Assembly (NCBI GenBank): GCA_963082975.1
Contig: OY720350.1
Location: 36,872,660-36,936,659 of the forward strand
Reading direction: 5' to 3'
Length of the DNA: 64,000 nucleotides
Source: Labia minor
Taxonomy: Eukaryota > Arthropoda > Insecta > Dermaptera > Spongiphoridae
Shown here: positions 45,500 to 56,808 of the stretch, in pieces
Layout of the letters: the number at the start of each line of letters is the position of its first letter
How positions within the stretch are numbered: the first letter of the stretch is position 1
Translations under genes and position numbers: made by a program
Notes under the pieces: generated by a model
What the model saw: the letters and a program-made list of their open reading frames with translations, nothing else
Databases searched by the model: none
Told to the model about the DNA's origin: nothing

Positions 45500-48322
45500 C
45501 TACTTATATGGCATCAGTTTATTAATATGATATAAATTAGTATCACTCCTATCTTTGCTTTCTACTTCATATATACTGTTTGATATTTTATTCAATATTT
45601 TACATGGTCCATCTCTAATTGAATCAAGCTTATTTCTATTTATTTTATTTCCCTTTTCTACATAAACCAGGTCTCCTATCTCAAATCTATATTCTTTTCT
45701 TGTTCTATCCACTTTTGCCTTATTTACATCGTGGTTGTATTGAGAGTTGATAAATGCTTGTTTTCTGTCTTCGTGAAGGTTTCTTAAAGGTTGAAGTTGT
45801 TTTGGTAATGTAGATGTTTCCTTTCCCAGCAATAAGTATGCTGGAGAAAACTTTGTAACACTGTGGGTGGTGTTATTATATTCTTCCGTACACTCCTTTG
45901 CAATAGTTGTCCATGAACTGTCTCTGTCCTCTTGTATCTTGCATCGGATTCTATTTACCAAGGTTTGATTTAATCTTTCATTCAACCCATTGGAAAATGG
46001 ACAGTCTCTTGCAGTGAGAATTAATGTTATCTCGTTTTCTTGCAGAAAGTTTTTAAATTCTCTAGAAGTTATACTAGGATATTGGTCGGCCAGAAGTATC
46101 TTTATTTTGTGGGTCCGTAGAATAGGCTTTAATAATTTGATGAAGTCTTTAGCTGTCTGTCTAGAGGATGGATTTATGAAAGCAAATCGACTGAAATGGT
46201 CAGCTAAAAGATGTAAGTACTTCTTTGAGGAGCGGTTATTTGAAAAACCTCCAATTGTGTCGATTGACATTATTTCGTAGGGCTCTATCGCGGGACCCAA
46301 TTGGGATAACAGGCCTATCTCTCTACCTCTACGAGACTTATTTCTTTTGCAAATTTCACATCCGTTATATAATTCTCTTATTAATTTGTCCATGTTCTTA
46401 AAATAATAAAATGGGCGTATTTTTGCGGCAATGTGCCCTGCGCCAATATGACCGTATTTCAAATGAATTTTCCTTATCATCTCAAATCCAAAATCATCTG
46501 ACACAAGAATTCTTTCTTTACCTCTCAATTTTTTATATATAAGATCTCCTCTTTGAATTGTGTGTTTTTCATTTGAGAATATCTGTTCATTTTGTTTCTG
46601 ATTTTGGTGGAGATCTTCGATCGAATTCATGTTCACTATTTGAAGGACCTCATCTGTGTTTTCGAAAGACTCAAGGACTGGGTTCCTTGAGAGGGCATCT
46701 GCCTCTTGGTTCGTTATACCTGGTGAGTATTTTATAGTGAAATCATACTGGGATAGATAGTAAACTAAGTCACCTAATTCTTCATCCGTACGGGATTTTA
46801 TTTTTAAATTTTCTAGTGGTTTATGGTCTGAAATAACCATGAATTTTAGGCCAATCAGCCAATGTTGCCAATATTGAATTGCCTCTTTTATTGCTAAACA
46901 TTCTAAGAATATAGCTTTCTTCTTTTTTTGTGTTGTAGTCAATTTCTTAGAAAAATATGCAACAGGATGTAACTGTCCATTATCTTGCGTTTGTTTCATA
47001 ATTGCTCCTATCCCTAGACCACTTGCGTCTGTAAATAAATATGTGGGACGGTTTGGGTCAAATATTGCTAAAATTGGACTTTTGCATAAATATTCTTTTA
47101 TGTCTCGAAATGTTTTGTCATTTTCCTTTGTCCATTGAAAAGGTGTGTTATTTCTCAAAAGATTGTGCAACGGTTCTAGTAATTTTGTGCTATTTGGTAT
47201 ATATTTATGATAGAAATTTATTTTGCCTAAAAATTGTCTTACATTCTTTCTATTCTGAGGTTTTGGAAAATCTTTGATTGATTTCAAATTATCGTGGTAT
47301 GGTCTCACAGTATTATTTCCTAGAATATGTCCAAGATACTTAACTGATTCCTTTGCAAATTCACATTTCGATAATTTCAATATGAAGCCTTCTTTTTTTA
47401 GGATCGACATGACTTTTTTTATTTGAACTAAGTGATTCTGAAAATTTTCTGAAAATATTAATATATCGTCAATGTAATTTGTGCAAAAATCTTGCAATTG
47501 ATTTCTTCTAATTATGTTTGTTAAAGTCCGTTGGAATACTGCTGGAGAGATTTTTAAACCAAACGGCAACCGTGTCCATTGATAATGTCCGTTTTGTGTG
47601 ACAAATGCTGTCTTATATCTGTCTTTCTGTCTCAGTGGAATTGTCCAAAAAGCAGAATTAACATCCAGTACAGTATACCATTTGCAATTTCTCGTCTTGA
47701 CTATTGTATCTTCGATTCTTGGAAAAGGTTGTGACTCTGGCACTAAAATCTTATTTAATTCCCGGTAATCAATACATAAACGGGTCCGTCTTCCATCTTC
47801 TTTTTTATATGCCAGCGTAACTGGTGCTCCATACGGAGATCTTGATTCTTCTATTAATCCTCTTTGAAGTAATTTTCCAATTTGGTCCTCAATTTCATTT
47901 TGATCAGGAATTGAGCACCTGTATGGTTTTTTTGAAATATATCTGCTTTCAGTTAATTTAATATGAGTTTCTGTGTTTCTAACTTCACCTATATCATATT
48001 TATCTTTTGCAAAATTTTCCAAATTTTCTTCTATTAAAGTCTTAATTTGATTCATTTTTATTTTATCTAAATGATTTAACTTCTCTTCAATTTCTAAAAA
48101 ATTAACTTTTGAATCTAATTTCTTTTGTTGAAACTTAGTTTCTGTTCTATTTGTACTTACTTCTATTTTTCTTTTTCCCGTTCTCTGAAAAATTTTCAAA
48201 TCGTCATTTTGGATTAGATTAAATTTTGTGATAACATCTAAGCCAAGAAGTATATCGTATGAAAAATTATCATTCTTGATTACATAAGCTTCTATTTCTT
48301 TTTCTATATCCTTAATTTTCAA
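45500..48322 (-). CDS. Ty3/gypsy Pol polyprotein
   Basis: 940 codons from the first Met; the open frame continues upstream, where an aspartic-protease D-S-G motif is read (about 48450). Residues 23-34 (DILLGLDVITKF) are the protease end. Reverse transcriptase spans about 140-350 with the catalytic YIDD at 283-286. RNase H runs about 425-550 with D432, D499 and D542 in their usual contexts. The integrase zinc finger uses H620, H625, C655 and C658. The integrase core has D688, D746 and E782. A GPC-type module at 905-907 stands where gypsy integrases have GPY/F. The domain order and DDE spacing place it in Ty3/gypsy. Open frames on the opposite strand here are shadows. Confidence 0.95.
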   Translation of the reverse strand: MKIKDIEKEIEAYVIKNDNFSYDILLGLDVITKFNLIQNDDLKIFQRTGKRKIEVSTNRTETKFQQKKLDSKVNFLEIEEKLNHLDKIKMNQIKTLIEENLENFAKDKYDIGEVRNTETHIKLTESRYISKKPYRCSIPDQNEIEDQIGKLLQRGLIEESRSPYGAPVTLAYKKEDGRRTRLCIDYRELNKILVPESQPFPRIEDTIVKTRNCKWYTVLDVNSAFWTIPLRQKDRYKTAFVTQNGHYQWTRLPFGLKISPAVFQRTLTNIIRRNQLQDFCTNYIDDILIFSENFQNHLVQIKKVMSILKKEGFILKLSKCEFAKESVKYLGHILGNNTVRPYHDNLKSIKDFPKPQNRKNVRQFLGKINFYHKYIPNSTKLLEPLHNLLRNNTPFQWTKENDKTFRDIKEYLCKSPILAIFDPNRPTYLFTDASGLGIGAIMKQTQDNGQLHPVAYFSKKLTTTQKKKKAIFLECLAIKEAIQYWQHWLIGLKFMVISDHKPLENLKIKSRTDEELGDLVYYLSQYDFTIKYSPGITNQEADALSRNPVLESFENTDEVLQIVNMNSIEDLHQNQKQNEQIFSNEKHTIQRGDLIYKKLRGKERILVSDDFGFEMIRKIHLKYGHIGAGHIAAKIRPFYYFKNMDKLIRELYNGCEICKRNKSRRGREIGLLSQLGPAIEPYEIMSIDTIGGFSNNRSSKKYLHLLADHFSRFAFINPSSRQTAKDFIKLLKPILRTHKIKILLADQYPSITSREFKNFLQENEITLILTARDCPFSNGLNERLNQTLVNRIRCKIQEDRDSSWTTIAKECTEEYNNTTHSVTKFSPAYLLLGKETSTLPKQLQPLRNLHEDRKQAFINSQYNHDVNKAKVDRTRKEYRFEIGDLVYVEKGNKINRNKLDSIRDGPCKILNKISNSIYEVESKDRSDTNLYHINKLMPYK

Positions 48323-48504
48323 TAAGAGTTTTATTTTATGATTACTATTTTCAACACCACTAATTGTCTTAAATATTTGTTTGTTTTTTATCAGACCTTT
48401 TTCAATATCTCTTATAATTTTTGAATTTATGAGAGTAATATTTGATCCACTGTCATAAATACCTTGGATTTCTTTATTTTTGTTGATAATAACATTTAGT
48501 CGAA

Positions 48505-49656
48505 TTAGTGGTGGGCATTCACGTTTTTTGAATCTTCTATTATTTCTTTTTCTGCTTCTGTTGAATAAATGTTTTTAAATTCTTTATTTCTTCTTTCTTT
48601 GAACCAGCAAATTTCTTTTGGATGAAATCGCCCAGATTTTCCCAAAGACTCGCAAATATCACATGGTTTTTTTTCATTTTGATTTTTTTCCACCATGTCT
48701 TTGGATGTTTTGTGAAATTTATTTGTTATTAATTTCATCTTTTCTTTATCGTCTATTCTGTTATTTACAAAATTATATCTCCTTAACTGATTCATCAGTC
48801 TCTCTGTATTTGTAATTTCCTCCTTGTCAAGACGTTGTCGAATGTTCATTGGTAAGCCAATAACAATATGGTTTATTATGGATTGTTCTGTAATATTTTT
48901 TTCTGTCTCCATTATAAGTCGTTGCTTCTTCAGAGCATAATCTATGATAGAGCCATTAATAAATTTGAAATTATAAGCATAATAGACCGAGTTCCAATCT
49001 TTGTCAGCATAAGTTGTTTCAAAGGAATCACGCCATGTAGGCCATGGTGCTTTGATTGATAATTTTTTCATTGTAAAATCATACCAATCAACTGCATTCC
49101 CACTTAAAAATAATTTTAATGTTTGTATTTTATCTTCGTCTTTATTTATTTTAATTCTTTCACATTCCCTTTCAAAATTATTTATCCATTCCTTTGCATT
49201 AGTTTTTCCATAAAAATGTTCAGAAACAATTAATTTATGTACCTGTGATATATCAATTTCTTGTTTTTTTTCCATCTTCAACATTAAATTCCTGCACATT
49301 TTAATTATTACTTCATCCTTTTCTTCATCAAGAGGTATTTCTTGTTTTGGTTGTTCCTCTTCAAGGTAAATTTCTTTAAACACAAAATTTTCACTTTCGT
49401 CTAAATATATGGGAATGATTTCTTTTTCTAAAATTATATTTACATTTCTAAAAGCACCAGATTTTTTCATGCTTTTACAGCAATTATATACATTATTTAT
49501 TAAAAAAAGTTCTGGATGGTGTATTTCCTCTTGCAATTCCTCCGGAAATATATAGGCTATATCATCAGAGGCCAATCCAATTTTCTTTACCATATTCACT
49601 AATTTACCTTCTTTTTCTTCTTTTTCAAATTTTATCTTTACTGATAAACTTTCCAT
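48505..49656 (-). CDS. Ty3/gypsy Gag protein
   Basis: 383 codons starting close behind the right LTR. Rich in K and E. The middle (about 125-300) holds a retrotransposon gag domain with WINNFERECERI at about 159 and a W-DF motif at about 213 (NAVDWYDFTMKK). Near the C-terminus, residues from about 332 give CDIC followed by a H and C (C-x2-C-x9-H-x4-C), a zinc knuckle with a wider loop than the retroviral C-x2-C-x4-H-x4-C. It would form the particle and bind the genomic RNA. Its first 211 or so codons are repeated in the tandem duplication at 53526-54161. Confidence 0.85.
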   Translation of the reverse strand: MESLSVKIKFEKEEKEGKLVNMVKKIGLASDDIAYIFPEELQEEIHHPELFLINNVYNCCKSMKKSGAFRNVNIILEKEIIPIYLDESENFVFKEIYLEEEQPKQEIPLDEEKDEVIIKMCRNLMLKMEKKQEIDISQVHKLIVSEHFYGKTNAKEWINNFERECERIKINKDEDKIQTLKLFLSGNAVDWYDFTMKKLSIKAPWPTWRDSFETTYADKDWNSVYYAYNFKFINGSIIDYALKKQRLIMETEKNITEQSIINHIVIGLPMNIRQRLDKEEITNTERLMNQLRRYNFVNNRIDDKEKMKLITNKFHKTSKDMVEKNQNEKKPCDICESLGKSGRFHPKEICWFKERRNKEFKNIYSTEAEKEIIEDSKNVNAHH

Positions 49657-49710
49657 CTTTATTCTTCTTTATTTTTATTTCTTCTTTAAGAATCAAACGA
49701 AAAACCAATT

Positions 49711-50005
49711 TATAAGATGATAGGTTTAATCAAATGGACTATAGACAGATTTGTTTGCTATAAACATTTTATTACATTAGAAAAATTTTAAATAATTACA
49801 ATAAATACAATAATATATTCTTACCTAAAAACAAATTGGTTTTTATAGTCAATTCTTATCTTGTTAATAACTAAATAACTTAAAAGTATAACTAATGGTT
49901 TTCCAATTTATAAAATCTAATTTATATAACCTTAACACACAATTCCGTCTCATTATTGTAATACCAACTTAGGAATATTAAAATAATATAATTATTATTT
50001 TACAT
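49711..50005 (-). repeat. 5' LTR of the Ty3/gypsy element
   Basis: TG...CA core at 49718-50004, 287 bp, differing from the left LTR at one base. It should carry the promoter and polyadenylation site for the minus-strand transcript. Confidence 0.85.
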
Positions 50006-50356
50006 ATATATATATAGTGTGATAATATTATAATATTAGATTTTATAAATGACTGTTTTGGATAAATTAAATATTGCTTCTTTTCTCCTGAGACGAGAAA
50101 TAATAGATGATCAATAGGAATGTCTCTGCCTCATATCGCTGTAGTCAGTAATGAAAACAGCAAGAAACGCCAAAATCTAAGATGTCATATGACGCTGAAG
50201 GCGCTGTGAAAGCACTGCTGTCGCTTAAATTGGAACAAAACAAACATTATACTTCTATAATGGCAGTAACTCAAGTAAATACTCAGGTGCAGCTTCTTCA
50301 AATATTCATTTTTTAAACATCATATTAATAATAATAATAAAAGAATATAAAAAAAA
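50005..50356. other. MITE D5 tail plus single-copy DNA
   Basis: 50016-50025 (AGTGTG then ATAA) is the far end of MITE D5. The rest is a mixed patch (GACGCTGAAGGCGCTGTGAA near 50194) with no gene recognised. Confidence 0.55.
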
Positions 50357-50853
50357 TCCGGATTGTCTCCATTCGACTATCTCGCAAATTTGAATTGGAT
50401 TAATTAACATATATTATATTTAAATTAAATTTAATTAATTATTAAAATTAATAAATAATTTTTAATTCTACTACGTACTTTCAACGATTCAATCAAGCTG
50501 AAATTATATATATAGCAGTTTTATACAATTTTTAATCATGTGAAAAACTATCAAACATATATCAATGTTTTTACGGTCAGTTTAGAGGATAAAAAAATAA
50601 AAACGTGATATGGGTAAAGACCCTCTTCCAGATGAGATACATTTCTCAAAAGTTTATAGAAAACTAGGAATTTCGAATAATGCCCTTGTACCAAATTTCA
50701 TTACTCTAGCTGAAACCGTTTTTGAGTAATCTTGCCTACATACACACACACACACACAGACATGTTTCTCAACCTTAGTGAAAATGACTCAGGGACCTTC
50801 AAAACGTATAAAAACATCAAAATCTCAACATCGAAAATTTTCGTGATCGCAAT
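50357..50853 (-). mobile_element. Helentron-like family A, 5'-truncated (copy A7)
   Basis: In reverse: 3' hairpin variant GGATTGTCTCCATTCGACTA at 50360, the family A modules, (AC)n at 50744-50757, ending at GATCGCAAT without the 5' hairpin. More diverged than A1-A4. Confidence 0.7.
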
Positions 50854-51899
50854 AAAAATAATGAATATACATGCCTTGTCATTTAAAATAAATATATATT
50901 TTTATTCTTTAAATTTACTATTTTTTCCCTTCAAGATAAAATCGATAACATTTTTTTCTCTTGCTGTTTTTTTTTGTTCCTCATTTTCCTTTATGATTGA
51001 CATTTGATCATCATTGCATATTATTTATATATCATTTTTCCCACTTTTTTTTTAAAGATTTCTTCTTTCTTTCATTCTGTCCAAATTGAGTTCATCCTAT
51101 TGAATATCCATATATACAATATTTGTAAAAAATGTCCAACATCCTCCAGGCTGGCAGATTCCGGCGTCGTAAATAAATGAACAAGTTTTAAGTTAAAGCC
51201 ATCCTGATTGTGTCAACAAAATATCCATTTCGCCGTAGTACGAATTTATTTCTTTCCGTGTGGAATGAAATATCATCACTTGTGGACTTTTATCTCTTCA
51301 ACCACCCACGCACCTACTGCCGCCCGGTCTTCATAATTTCATTTATACATAGGCACACTCCCTGTTCATAAAATAAATTTCATAAGACAATAAGAATAGA
51401 ACTTAGTTGCAAATTCCACACCGTCGCGTCGCCTTGTCTTATCTTGGTTAAATTTCGTTATGCAAATAGAAATACAAAAGAGACAACTTTTGTATTCAGT
51501 GAATGGGAATGAGGAGTGGGTGGGAAGGGAAGGAGTGGAATCGGCAAGCGAATCTCGGCTTTATACATTTGAATTGTTGGATGGACACTTCACACGGAAA
51601 TTATTCTTTTCACCGATTTAACTATTCTATATTAACGAACTAATAGTTCTAGGAAGGTGACTATACTAAAACAGTTTTTGCGATTTAGAAATAAATTAGT
51701 TATTTCCTAGAATATGCCACAAATCATATCAAATGATCAAAACATTATCACAAATGTGTATTTTAAAAAAATATCTAAACGAATTGGAAGTGAAAAATTA
51801 AATAATTTGTTAATTTTAAAGTACAGTATATATATATAATGTTAGATCTTTGGGATGAAATTAAAAATCTTGGTTTAAGTAGTAAAATACTAAAATTTA
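50854..51899. other. Single-copy DNA with a mixed-composition patch
   Basis: 51130-51620 is less AT-rich (CAGATTCCGGCGTCGTAAAT, CACCGTCGCGTCGCCTTG, TTATGCAAATAG) and contains no repeat I recognise other than its own duplicate at 55635-56125. Octamer-like ATGCAAAT suggests a possible regulatory element; unproven. Confidence 0.35.
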
Positions 51900-51903
51900 T
51901 TAA

Positions 51904-52033
51904 CACCCGTTATCACTTATATAATATATATTTTTCCTTGTGTCACTTAAAATTACTTATTTTAAACGATAACTAATATATATCCCTCATATAAGTGGCA
52001 ACGGGTATAAATACCCGCCCCGCTCATAGTGTG
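51904..52033. mobile_element. TTAA MITE with shortened left arm (family D, copy D6)
   Basis: TTAA at 51900-51903 and 52034-52037. Starts CACCCGTTATCAC, core oriented as in D1, intact right end CGCTCATAGTGTG. The outer left arm is lost. Confidence 0.75.
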
Positions 52034-52060
52034 TTAACAAATTAAAATGAGGAAAATACA

Positions 52061-52303
52061 ATTGAAGACCTTAGAGCGAAACAGTGGTAAGCCACAAAAT
52101 CAAAATGTTGAGATATTGCAGTTTAAAGTGTAGAAAAAAGATAGAAAACATTGGGTTTACTGCATATATTTCAAATTTGCTCAATATGTAATATCAGTAA
52201 AGGGAAAAAGTCAGCAATTATTATTTCTTAGATATATATAATTAAGAATAAAACAATTTTCTACAAATGTGGCTTACCATTGTTTCGCTCTAAGGTCTTC
52301 AAT
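52061..52303. mobile_element. MITE with 36-bp inverted repeats
   Basis: 243 bp. 52061-52096 and 52268-52303 are inverted copies with one mismatch, beginning ATTGAAGACCTTAGAGCGAA. No open frame. Target duplication unclear; superfamily unassigned. Confidence 0.75.
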
Positions 52304-53525
52304 TTATATCATATATAATTAACAATAAATTATTTATTTATAATATCGTACCTAATAAACTGAACTTTATTTCTTTATATATATTTATGTATCAATATAT
52401 AATAATGTTTATTTAACAATGGAAGGGCGAGGGAAAAAGGTGGTTGGTGTCGGCCAAATAATAATTAATAATAAAAGGTTGACCGTGTGTGTCGCCAGCA
52501 ATATTTTATAGGAAATATGCAAAATGAATGGAATGGGGATCGGATAAGGGCTAATCGGACTTCTTTGAAAGGAAGACTGGAAGGTACCTGACAGATAAAT
52601 AATATACTAAAAATTTATCCTAATGAAAGAAATTAGTTTGAAAGGATTGTAAAAAAATAGAAAAGGCACTCGAATTCGGTTTTTAATCTTAAGATAAAAA
52701 ATATATATTTAATTAAATGAAAATAACAATAATTGTTTGTAATGATCAATGAAAAAAGAACATTCACGTGGCGCAAACCGAATCAAAAAAAAATAGATAT
52801 GGAAAGTGAAAATTCATCAAAATAGTCATCCGCTTGTAAATGCAAAACCAAATTAGGATTTGCAGAAATGAATAAATTAATTTTAAAGAAAATCAATTTT
52901 AAATTAGATATATATAAAAAACAACACTACACAATTCTCCAATAAAGATGGAGGCTCAAACCTGCATAGTGACTAGCGAGATGATAAAAAATTGAATGAG
53001 TGAGGTAGAGGGTAGAATATTTTGAGTTTAAATAATCTTCAAAATCAAAGGGTGGGGGTTCGATTCGGTACTGCCAACTTCTGAAAAATTAATTTTGCAT
53101 CCTTTCAAAAAAATTACAATAATTAATTCAGGCTTTCGGACATTTTGTCCACATAAATATACAATATAATTTTTTAAATTAAAAATTATGAAGGAAGGGG
53201 GTGGCAAATTTAAAATTTTCCAAACAAATGTAGGAGCCATGCGGAAATAAACAATACATAATAATGTTTATTTATCAAAACAAACTATTTACACAGTCCC
53301 CTTAATCCACATAAAAATATAATGTTTTTCAATATTATATTTACATATATATATATTTATTTATTTATTTTAGACTTAATAAAAATAAAATTTATATAAT
53401 AATATAATAATATGTATATTTTTCTTATATAATTGAGTTTAATTAGGTACATGTGTAAGGTGTTAGACACTAAAAATGGCAGATGACGAATTGACCAGAG
53501 TATAACCGATTTAGCGTAACCTACC
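52304..53525. other. AT-rich DNA with a tRNA-like patch
   Basis: No gene. An open frame on the minus strand at 53028-53240 overlaps the tRNA-like patch and is not supported. Confidence 0.5.
52990..53230 (+). mobile_element. Possible tRNA-derived SINE remnant
   Basis: GAGTGAGGTAGAGGG (about 52998-53012) resembles an A box region, ATTTTGAG and CTTCAAAAT can pair like an anticodon stem, and GGTTCGATTC at 53056-53065 is a perfect B box. The downstream body has no match elsewhere except in the duplicated copy (57495-57735). It could instead be a decayed tRNA gene. Confidence 0.45.
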
Positions 53526-54161
53526 AAAGGAATCACGCCATGTAGGCCATGGTGCTTTGATTGATAATTTTTTCATTGTAAAATCATACCAATCAACTGC
53601 ATTCCCACTTAAAAATAATTTTAATGTTTGTATTTTATCTTCGTCTTTATTTATTTTAATTCTTTCACATTCCCTTTCAAAATTATTTATCCATTCCTTT
53701 GCATTAGTTTTTCCATAAAAATGTTCAGAAACAATTAATTTATGTACCTGTGATATATCAATTTCTTGTTTTTTTTCCATCTTCAACATTAAATTCCTGC
53801 ACATTTTAATTATTACTTCATCCTTTTCTTCATCAAGAGGTATTTCTTGTTTTGGTTGTTCCTCTTCAAGGTAAATTTCTTTAAACACAAAATTTTCACT
53901 TTCGTCTAAATATATGGGAATGATTTCTTTTTCTAAAATTATATTTACATTTCTAAAAGCACCAGATTTTTTCATGCTTTTACAGCAATTATATACATTA
54001 TTTATTAAAAAAAGTTCTGGATGGTGTATTTCCTCTTGCAATTCCTCCGGAAATATATAGGCTATATCATCAGAGGCCAATCCAATTTTCTTTACCATAT
54101 TCACTAATTTACCTTCTTTTTCTTCTTTTTCAAATTTTATCTTTACTGATAAACTTTCCAT
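53526..54161 (-). pseudogene. Ty3/gypsy gag fragment in the duplicated copy
   Basis: The N-terminal part of the gag gene, identical to the matching part of 48505-49656, ending at the duplication border. It has no pol attached and is a partial copy. Confidence 0.9.
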
Positions 54162-54215
54162 CTTTATTCTTCTTTATTTTTATTTCTTCTTTAAGAATCA
54201 AACGAAAAACCAATT

Positions 54216-54510
54216 TATAAGATGATAGGTTTAATCAAATGGACTATAGACAGATTTGTTTGCTATAAACATTTTATTACATTAGAAAAATTTTAAATAA
54301 TTACAATAAATACAATAATATATTCTTACCTAAAAACAAATTGGTTTTTATAGTCAATTCTTATCTTGTTAATAACTAAATAACTTAAAAGTATAACTAA
54401 TGGTTTTCCAATTTATAAAATCTAATTTATATAACCTTAACACACAATTCCGTCTCATTATTGTAATACCAACTTAGGAATATTAAAATAATATAATTAT
54501 TATTTTACAT
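54216..54510 (-). repeat. Ty3/gypsy LTR in the duplicated copy
   Basis: Identical to the right LTR at 49711-50005. It arose by tandem duplication, not as a solo LTR by recombination. Confidence 0.9.
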
Positions 54511-54861
54511 ATATATATATAGTGTGATAATATTATAATATTAGATTTTATAAATGACTGTTTTGGATAAATTAAATATTGCTTCTTTTCTCCTGAGACG
54601 AGAAATAATAGATGATCAATAGGAATGTCTCTGCCTCATATCGCTGTAGTCAGTAATGAAAACAGCAAGAAACGCCAAAATCTAAGATGTCATATGACGC
54701 TGAAGGCGCTGTGAAAGCACTGCTGTCGCTTAAATTGGAACAAAACAAACATTATACTTCTATAATGGCAGTAACTCAAGTAAATACTCAGGTGCAGCTT
54801 CTTCAAATATTCATTTTTTAAACATCATATTAATAATAATAATAAAAGAATATAAAAAAAA

Positions 54862-55358
54862 TCCGGATTGTCTCCATTCGACTATCTCGCAAATTTGAAT
54901 TGGATTAATTAACATATATTATATTTAAATTAAATTTAATTAATTATTAAAATTAATAAATAATTTTTAATTCTACTACGTACTTTCAACGATTCAATCA
55001 AGCTGAAATTATATATATAGCAGTTTTATACAATTTTTAATCATGTGAAAAACTATCAAACATATATCAATGTTTTTACGGTCAGTTTAGAGGATAAAAA
55101 AATAAAAACGTGATATGGGTAAAGACCCTCTTCCAGATGAGATACATTTCTCAAAAGTTTATAGAAAACTAGGAATTTCGAATAATGCCCTTGTACCAAA
55201 TTTCATTACTCTAGCTGAAACCGTTTTTGAGTAATCTTGCCTACATACACACACACACACACAGACATGTTTCTCAACCTTAGTGAAAATGACTCAGGGA
55301 CCTTCAAAACGTATAAAAACATCAAAATCTCAACATCGAAAATTTTCGTGATCGCAAT
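54862..55358 (-). mobile_element. Helentron-like family A, 5'-truncated (A8, duplicate of A7)
   Basis: Second copy of 50357-50853 within the tandem duplication. Confidence 0.7.
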
Positions 55359-56404
55359 AAAAATAATGAATATACATGCCTTGTCATTTAAAATAAATAT
55401 ATATTTTTATTCTTTAAATTTACTATTTTTTCCCTTCAAGATAAAATCGATAACATTTTTTTCTCTTGCTGTTTTTTTTTGTTCCTCATTTTCCTTTATG
55501 ATTGACATTTGATCATCATTGCATATTATTTATATATCATTTTTCCCACTTTTTTTTTAAAGATTTCTTCTTTCTTTCATTCTGTCCAAATTGAGTTCAT
55601 CCTATTGAATATCCATATATACAATATTTGTAAAAAATGTCCAACATCCTCCAGGCTGGCAGATTCCGGCGTCGTAAATAAATGAACAAGTTTTAAGTTA
55701 AAGCCATCCTGATTGTGTCAACAAAATATCCATTTCGCCGTAGTACGAATTTATTTCTTTCCGTGTGGAATGAAATATCATCACTTGTGGACTTTTATCT
55801 CTTCAACCACCCACGCACCTACTGCCGCCCGGTCTTCATAATTTCATTTATACATAGGCACACTCCCTGTTCATAAAATAAATTTCATAAGACAATAAGA
55901 ATAGAACTTAGTTGCAAATTCCACACCGTCGCGTCGCCTTGTCTTATCTTGGTTAAATTTCGTTATGCAAATAGAAATACAAAAGAGACAACTTTTGTAT
56001 TCAGTGAATGGGAATGAGGAGTGGGTGGGAAGGGAAGGAGTGGAATCGGCAAGCGAATCTCGGCTTTATACATTTGAATTGTTGGATGGACACTTCACAC
56101 GGAAATTATTCTTTTCACCGATTTAACTATTCTATATTAACGAACTAATAGTTCTAGGAAGGTGACTATACTAAAACAGTTTTTGCGATTTAGAAATAAA
56201 TTAGTTATTTCCTAGAATATGCCACAAATCATATCAAATGATCAAAACATTATCACAAATGTGTATTTTAAAAAAATATCTAAACGAATTGGAAGTGAAA
56301 AATTAAATAATTTGTTAATTTTAAAGTACAGTATATATATATAATGTTAGATCTTTGGGATGAAATTAAAAATCTTGGTTTAAGTAGTAAAATACTAAAA
56401 TTTA
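55359..56404. other. Single-copy mixed patch, duplicate
   Basis: Duplicate of 50854-51899. No gene. Confidence 0.4.
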
Positions 56405-56408
56405 TTAA

Positions 56409-56538
56409 CACCCGTTATCACTTATATAATATATATTTTTCCTTGTGTCACTTAAAATTACTTATTTTAAACGATAACTAATATATATCCCTCATATAAG
56501 TGGCAACGGGTATAAATACCCGCCCCGCTCATAGTGTG
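56409..56538. mobile_element. TTAA MITE (D7, duplicate of D6)
   Basis: Copy of 51904-52033 within the tandem duplication. Confidence 0.75.
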
Positions 56539-56565
56539 TTAACAAATTAAAATGAGGAAAATACA

Positions 56566-56808
56566 ATTGAAGACCTTAGAGCGAAACAGTGGTAAGCCAC
56601 AAAATCAAAATGTTGAGATATTGCAGTTTAAAGTGTAGAAAAAAGATAGAAAACATTGGGTTTACTGCATATATTTCAAATTTGCTCAATATGTAATATC
56701 AGTAAAGGGAAAAAGTCAGCAATTATTATTTCTTAGATATATATAATTAAGAATAAAACAATTTTCTACAAATGTGGCTTACCATTGTTTCGCTCTAAGG
56801 TCTTCAAT
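56566..56808. mobile_element. MITE with 36-bp inverted repeats, duplicate
   Basis: Copy of 52061-52303 within the tandem duplication. Confidence 0.75.

Larger units (their letters stand above)
45171..50005 (-). mobile_element. Ty3/gypsy LTR retrotransposon, whole-looking
   Basis: About 4.83 kb on the minus strand with two LTRs, a gag frame, a pol frame and no envelope gene. The order of pol domains (protease, reverse transcriptase, RNase H, integrase) is that of Ty3/gypsy. A purine-rich tract on the minus strand (45466-45482) abuts the left LTR, as a polypurine tract should; a possible primer-binding site begins with TGG at about 49707. The LTRs differ at one base of 287, so insertion was recent, probably well under a million years at insect substitution rates (inference). 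It sits in a TA run, fitting the TATATA-like targets of gypsy relatives, and interrupts MITE D5. I see no obvious break. Gag and pol are in separate frames, and the family often makes Gag-Pol by frameshifting. Confidence 0.9.
49021..53525. repeat. Tandem duplication, first copy (4505 bp)
   Basis: Starts inside gag of the Ty3/gypsy element and covers the right LTR, the tail of MITE D5, family A copy A7, a single-copy mixed region, MITE D6, a 243-bp MITE and a tRNA-like patch. It is repeated immediately downstream with a constant offset of 4505 bp, and I found no difference in the stretches compared. The only shared base at the breakpoints is one C. Confidence 0.9.

Noticed and set aside
45990-46280. 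Plus-strand frames inside pol and gag
   Set aside because: Antisense shadows of the Ty3/gypsy genes.
50732-51007. Identical 91-codon frames at 50732 and 55237
   Set aside because: Identity comes from the 4505-bp tandem duplication; the frame starts in the (AC)n tract of Helentron-like copy A7.
53040-53070. Functional tRNA gene
   Set aside because: B box is perfect but no full cloverleaf or acceptor stem can be drawn; more likely a SINE head or dead tRNA.
54216-54510. Solo LTR
   Set aside because: It is attached to a gag fragment and lies within the tandem duplication, so it did not arise by LTR-LTR recombination.
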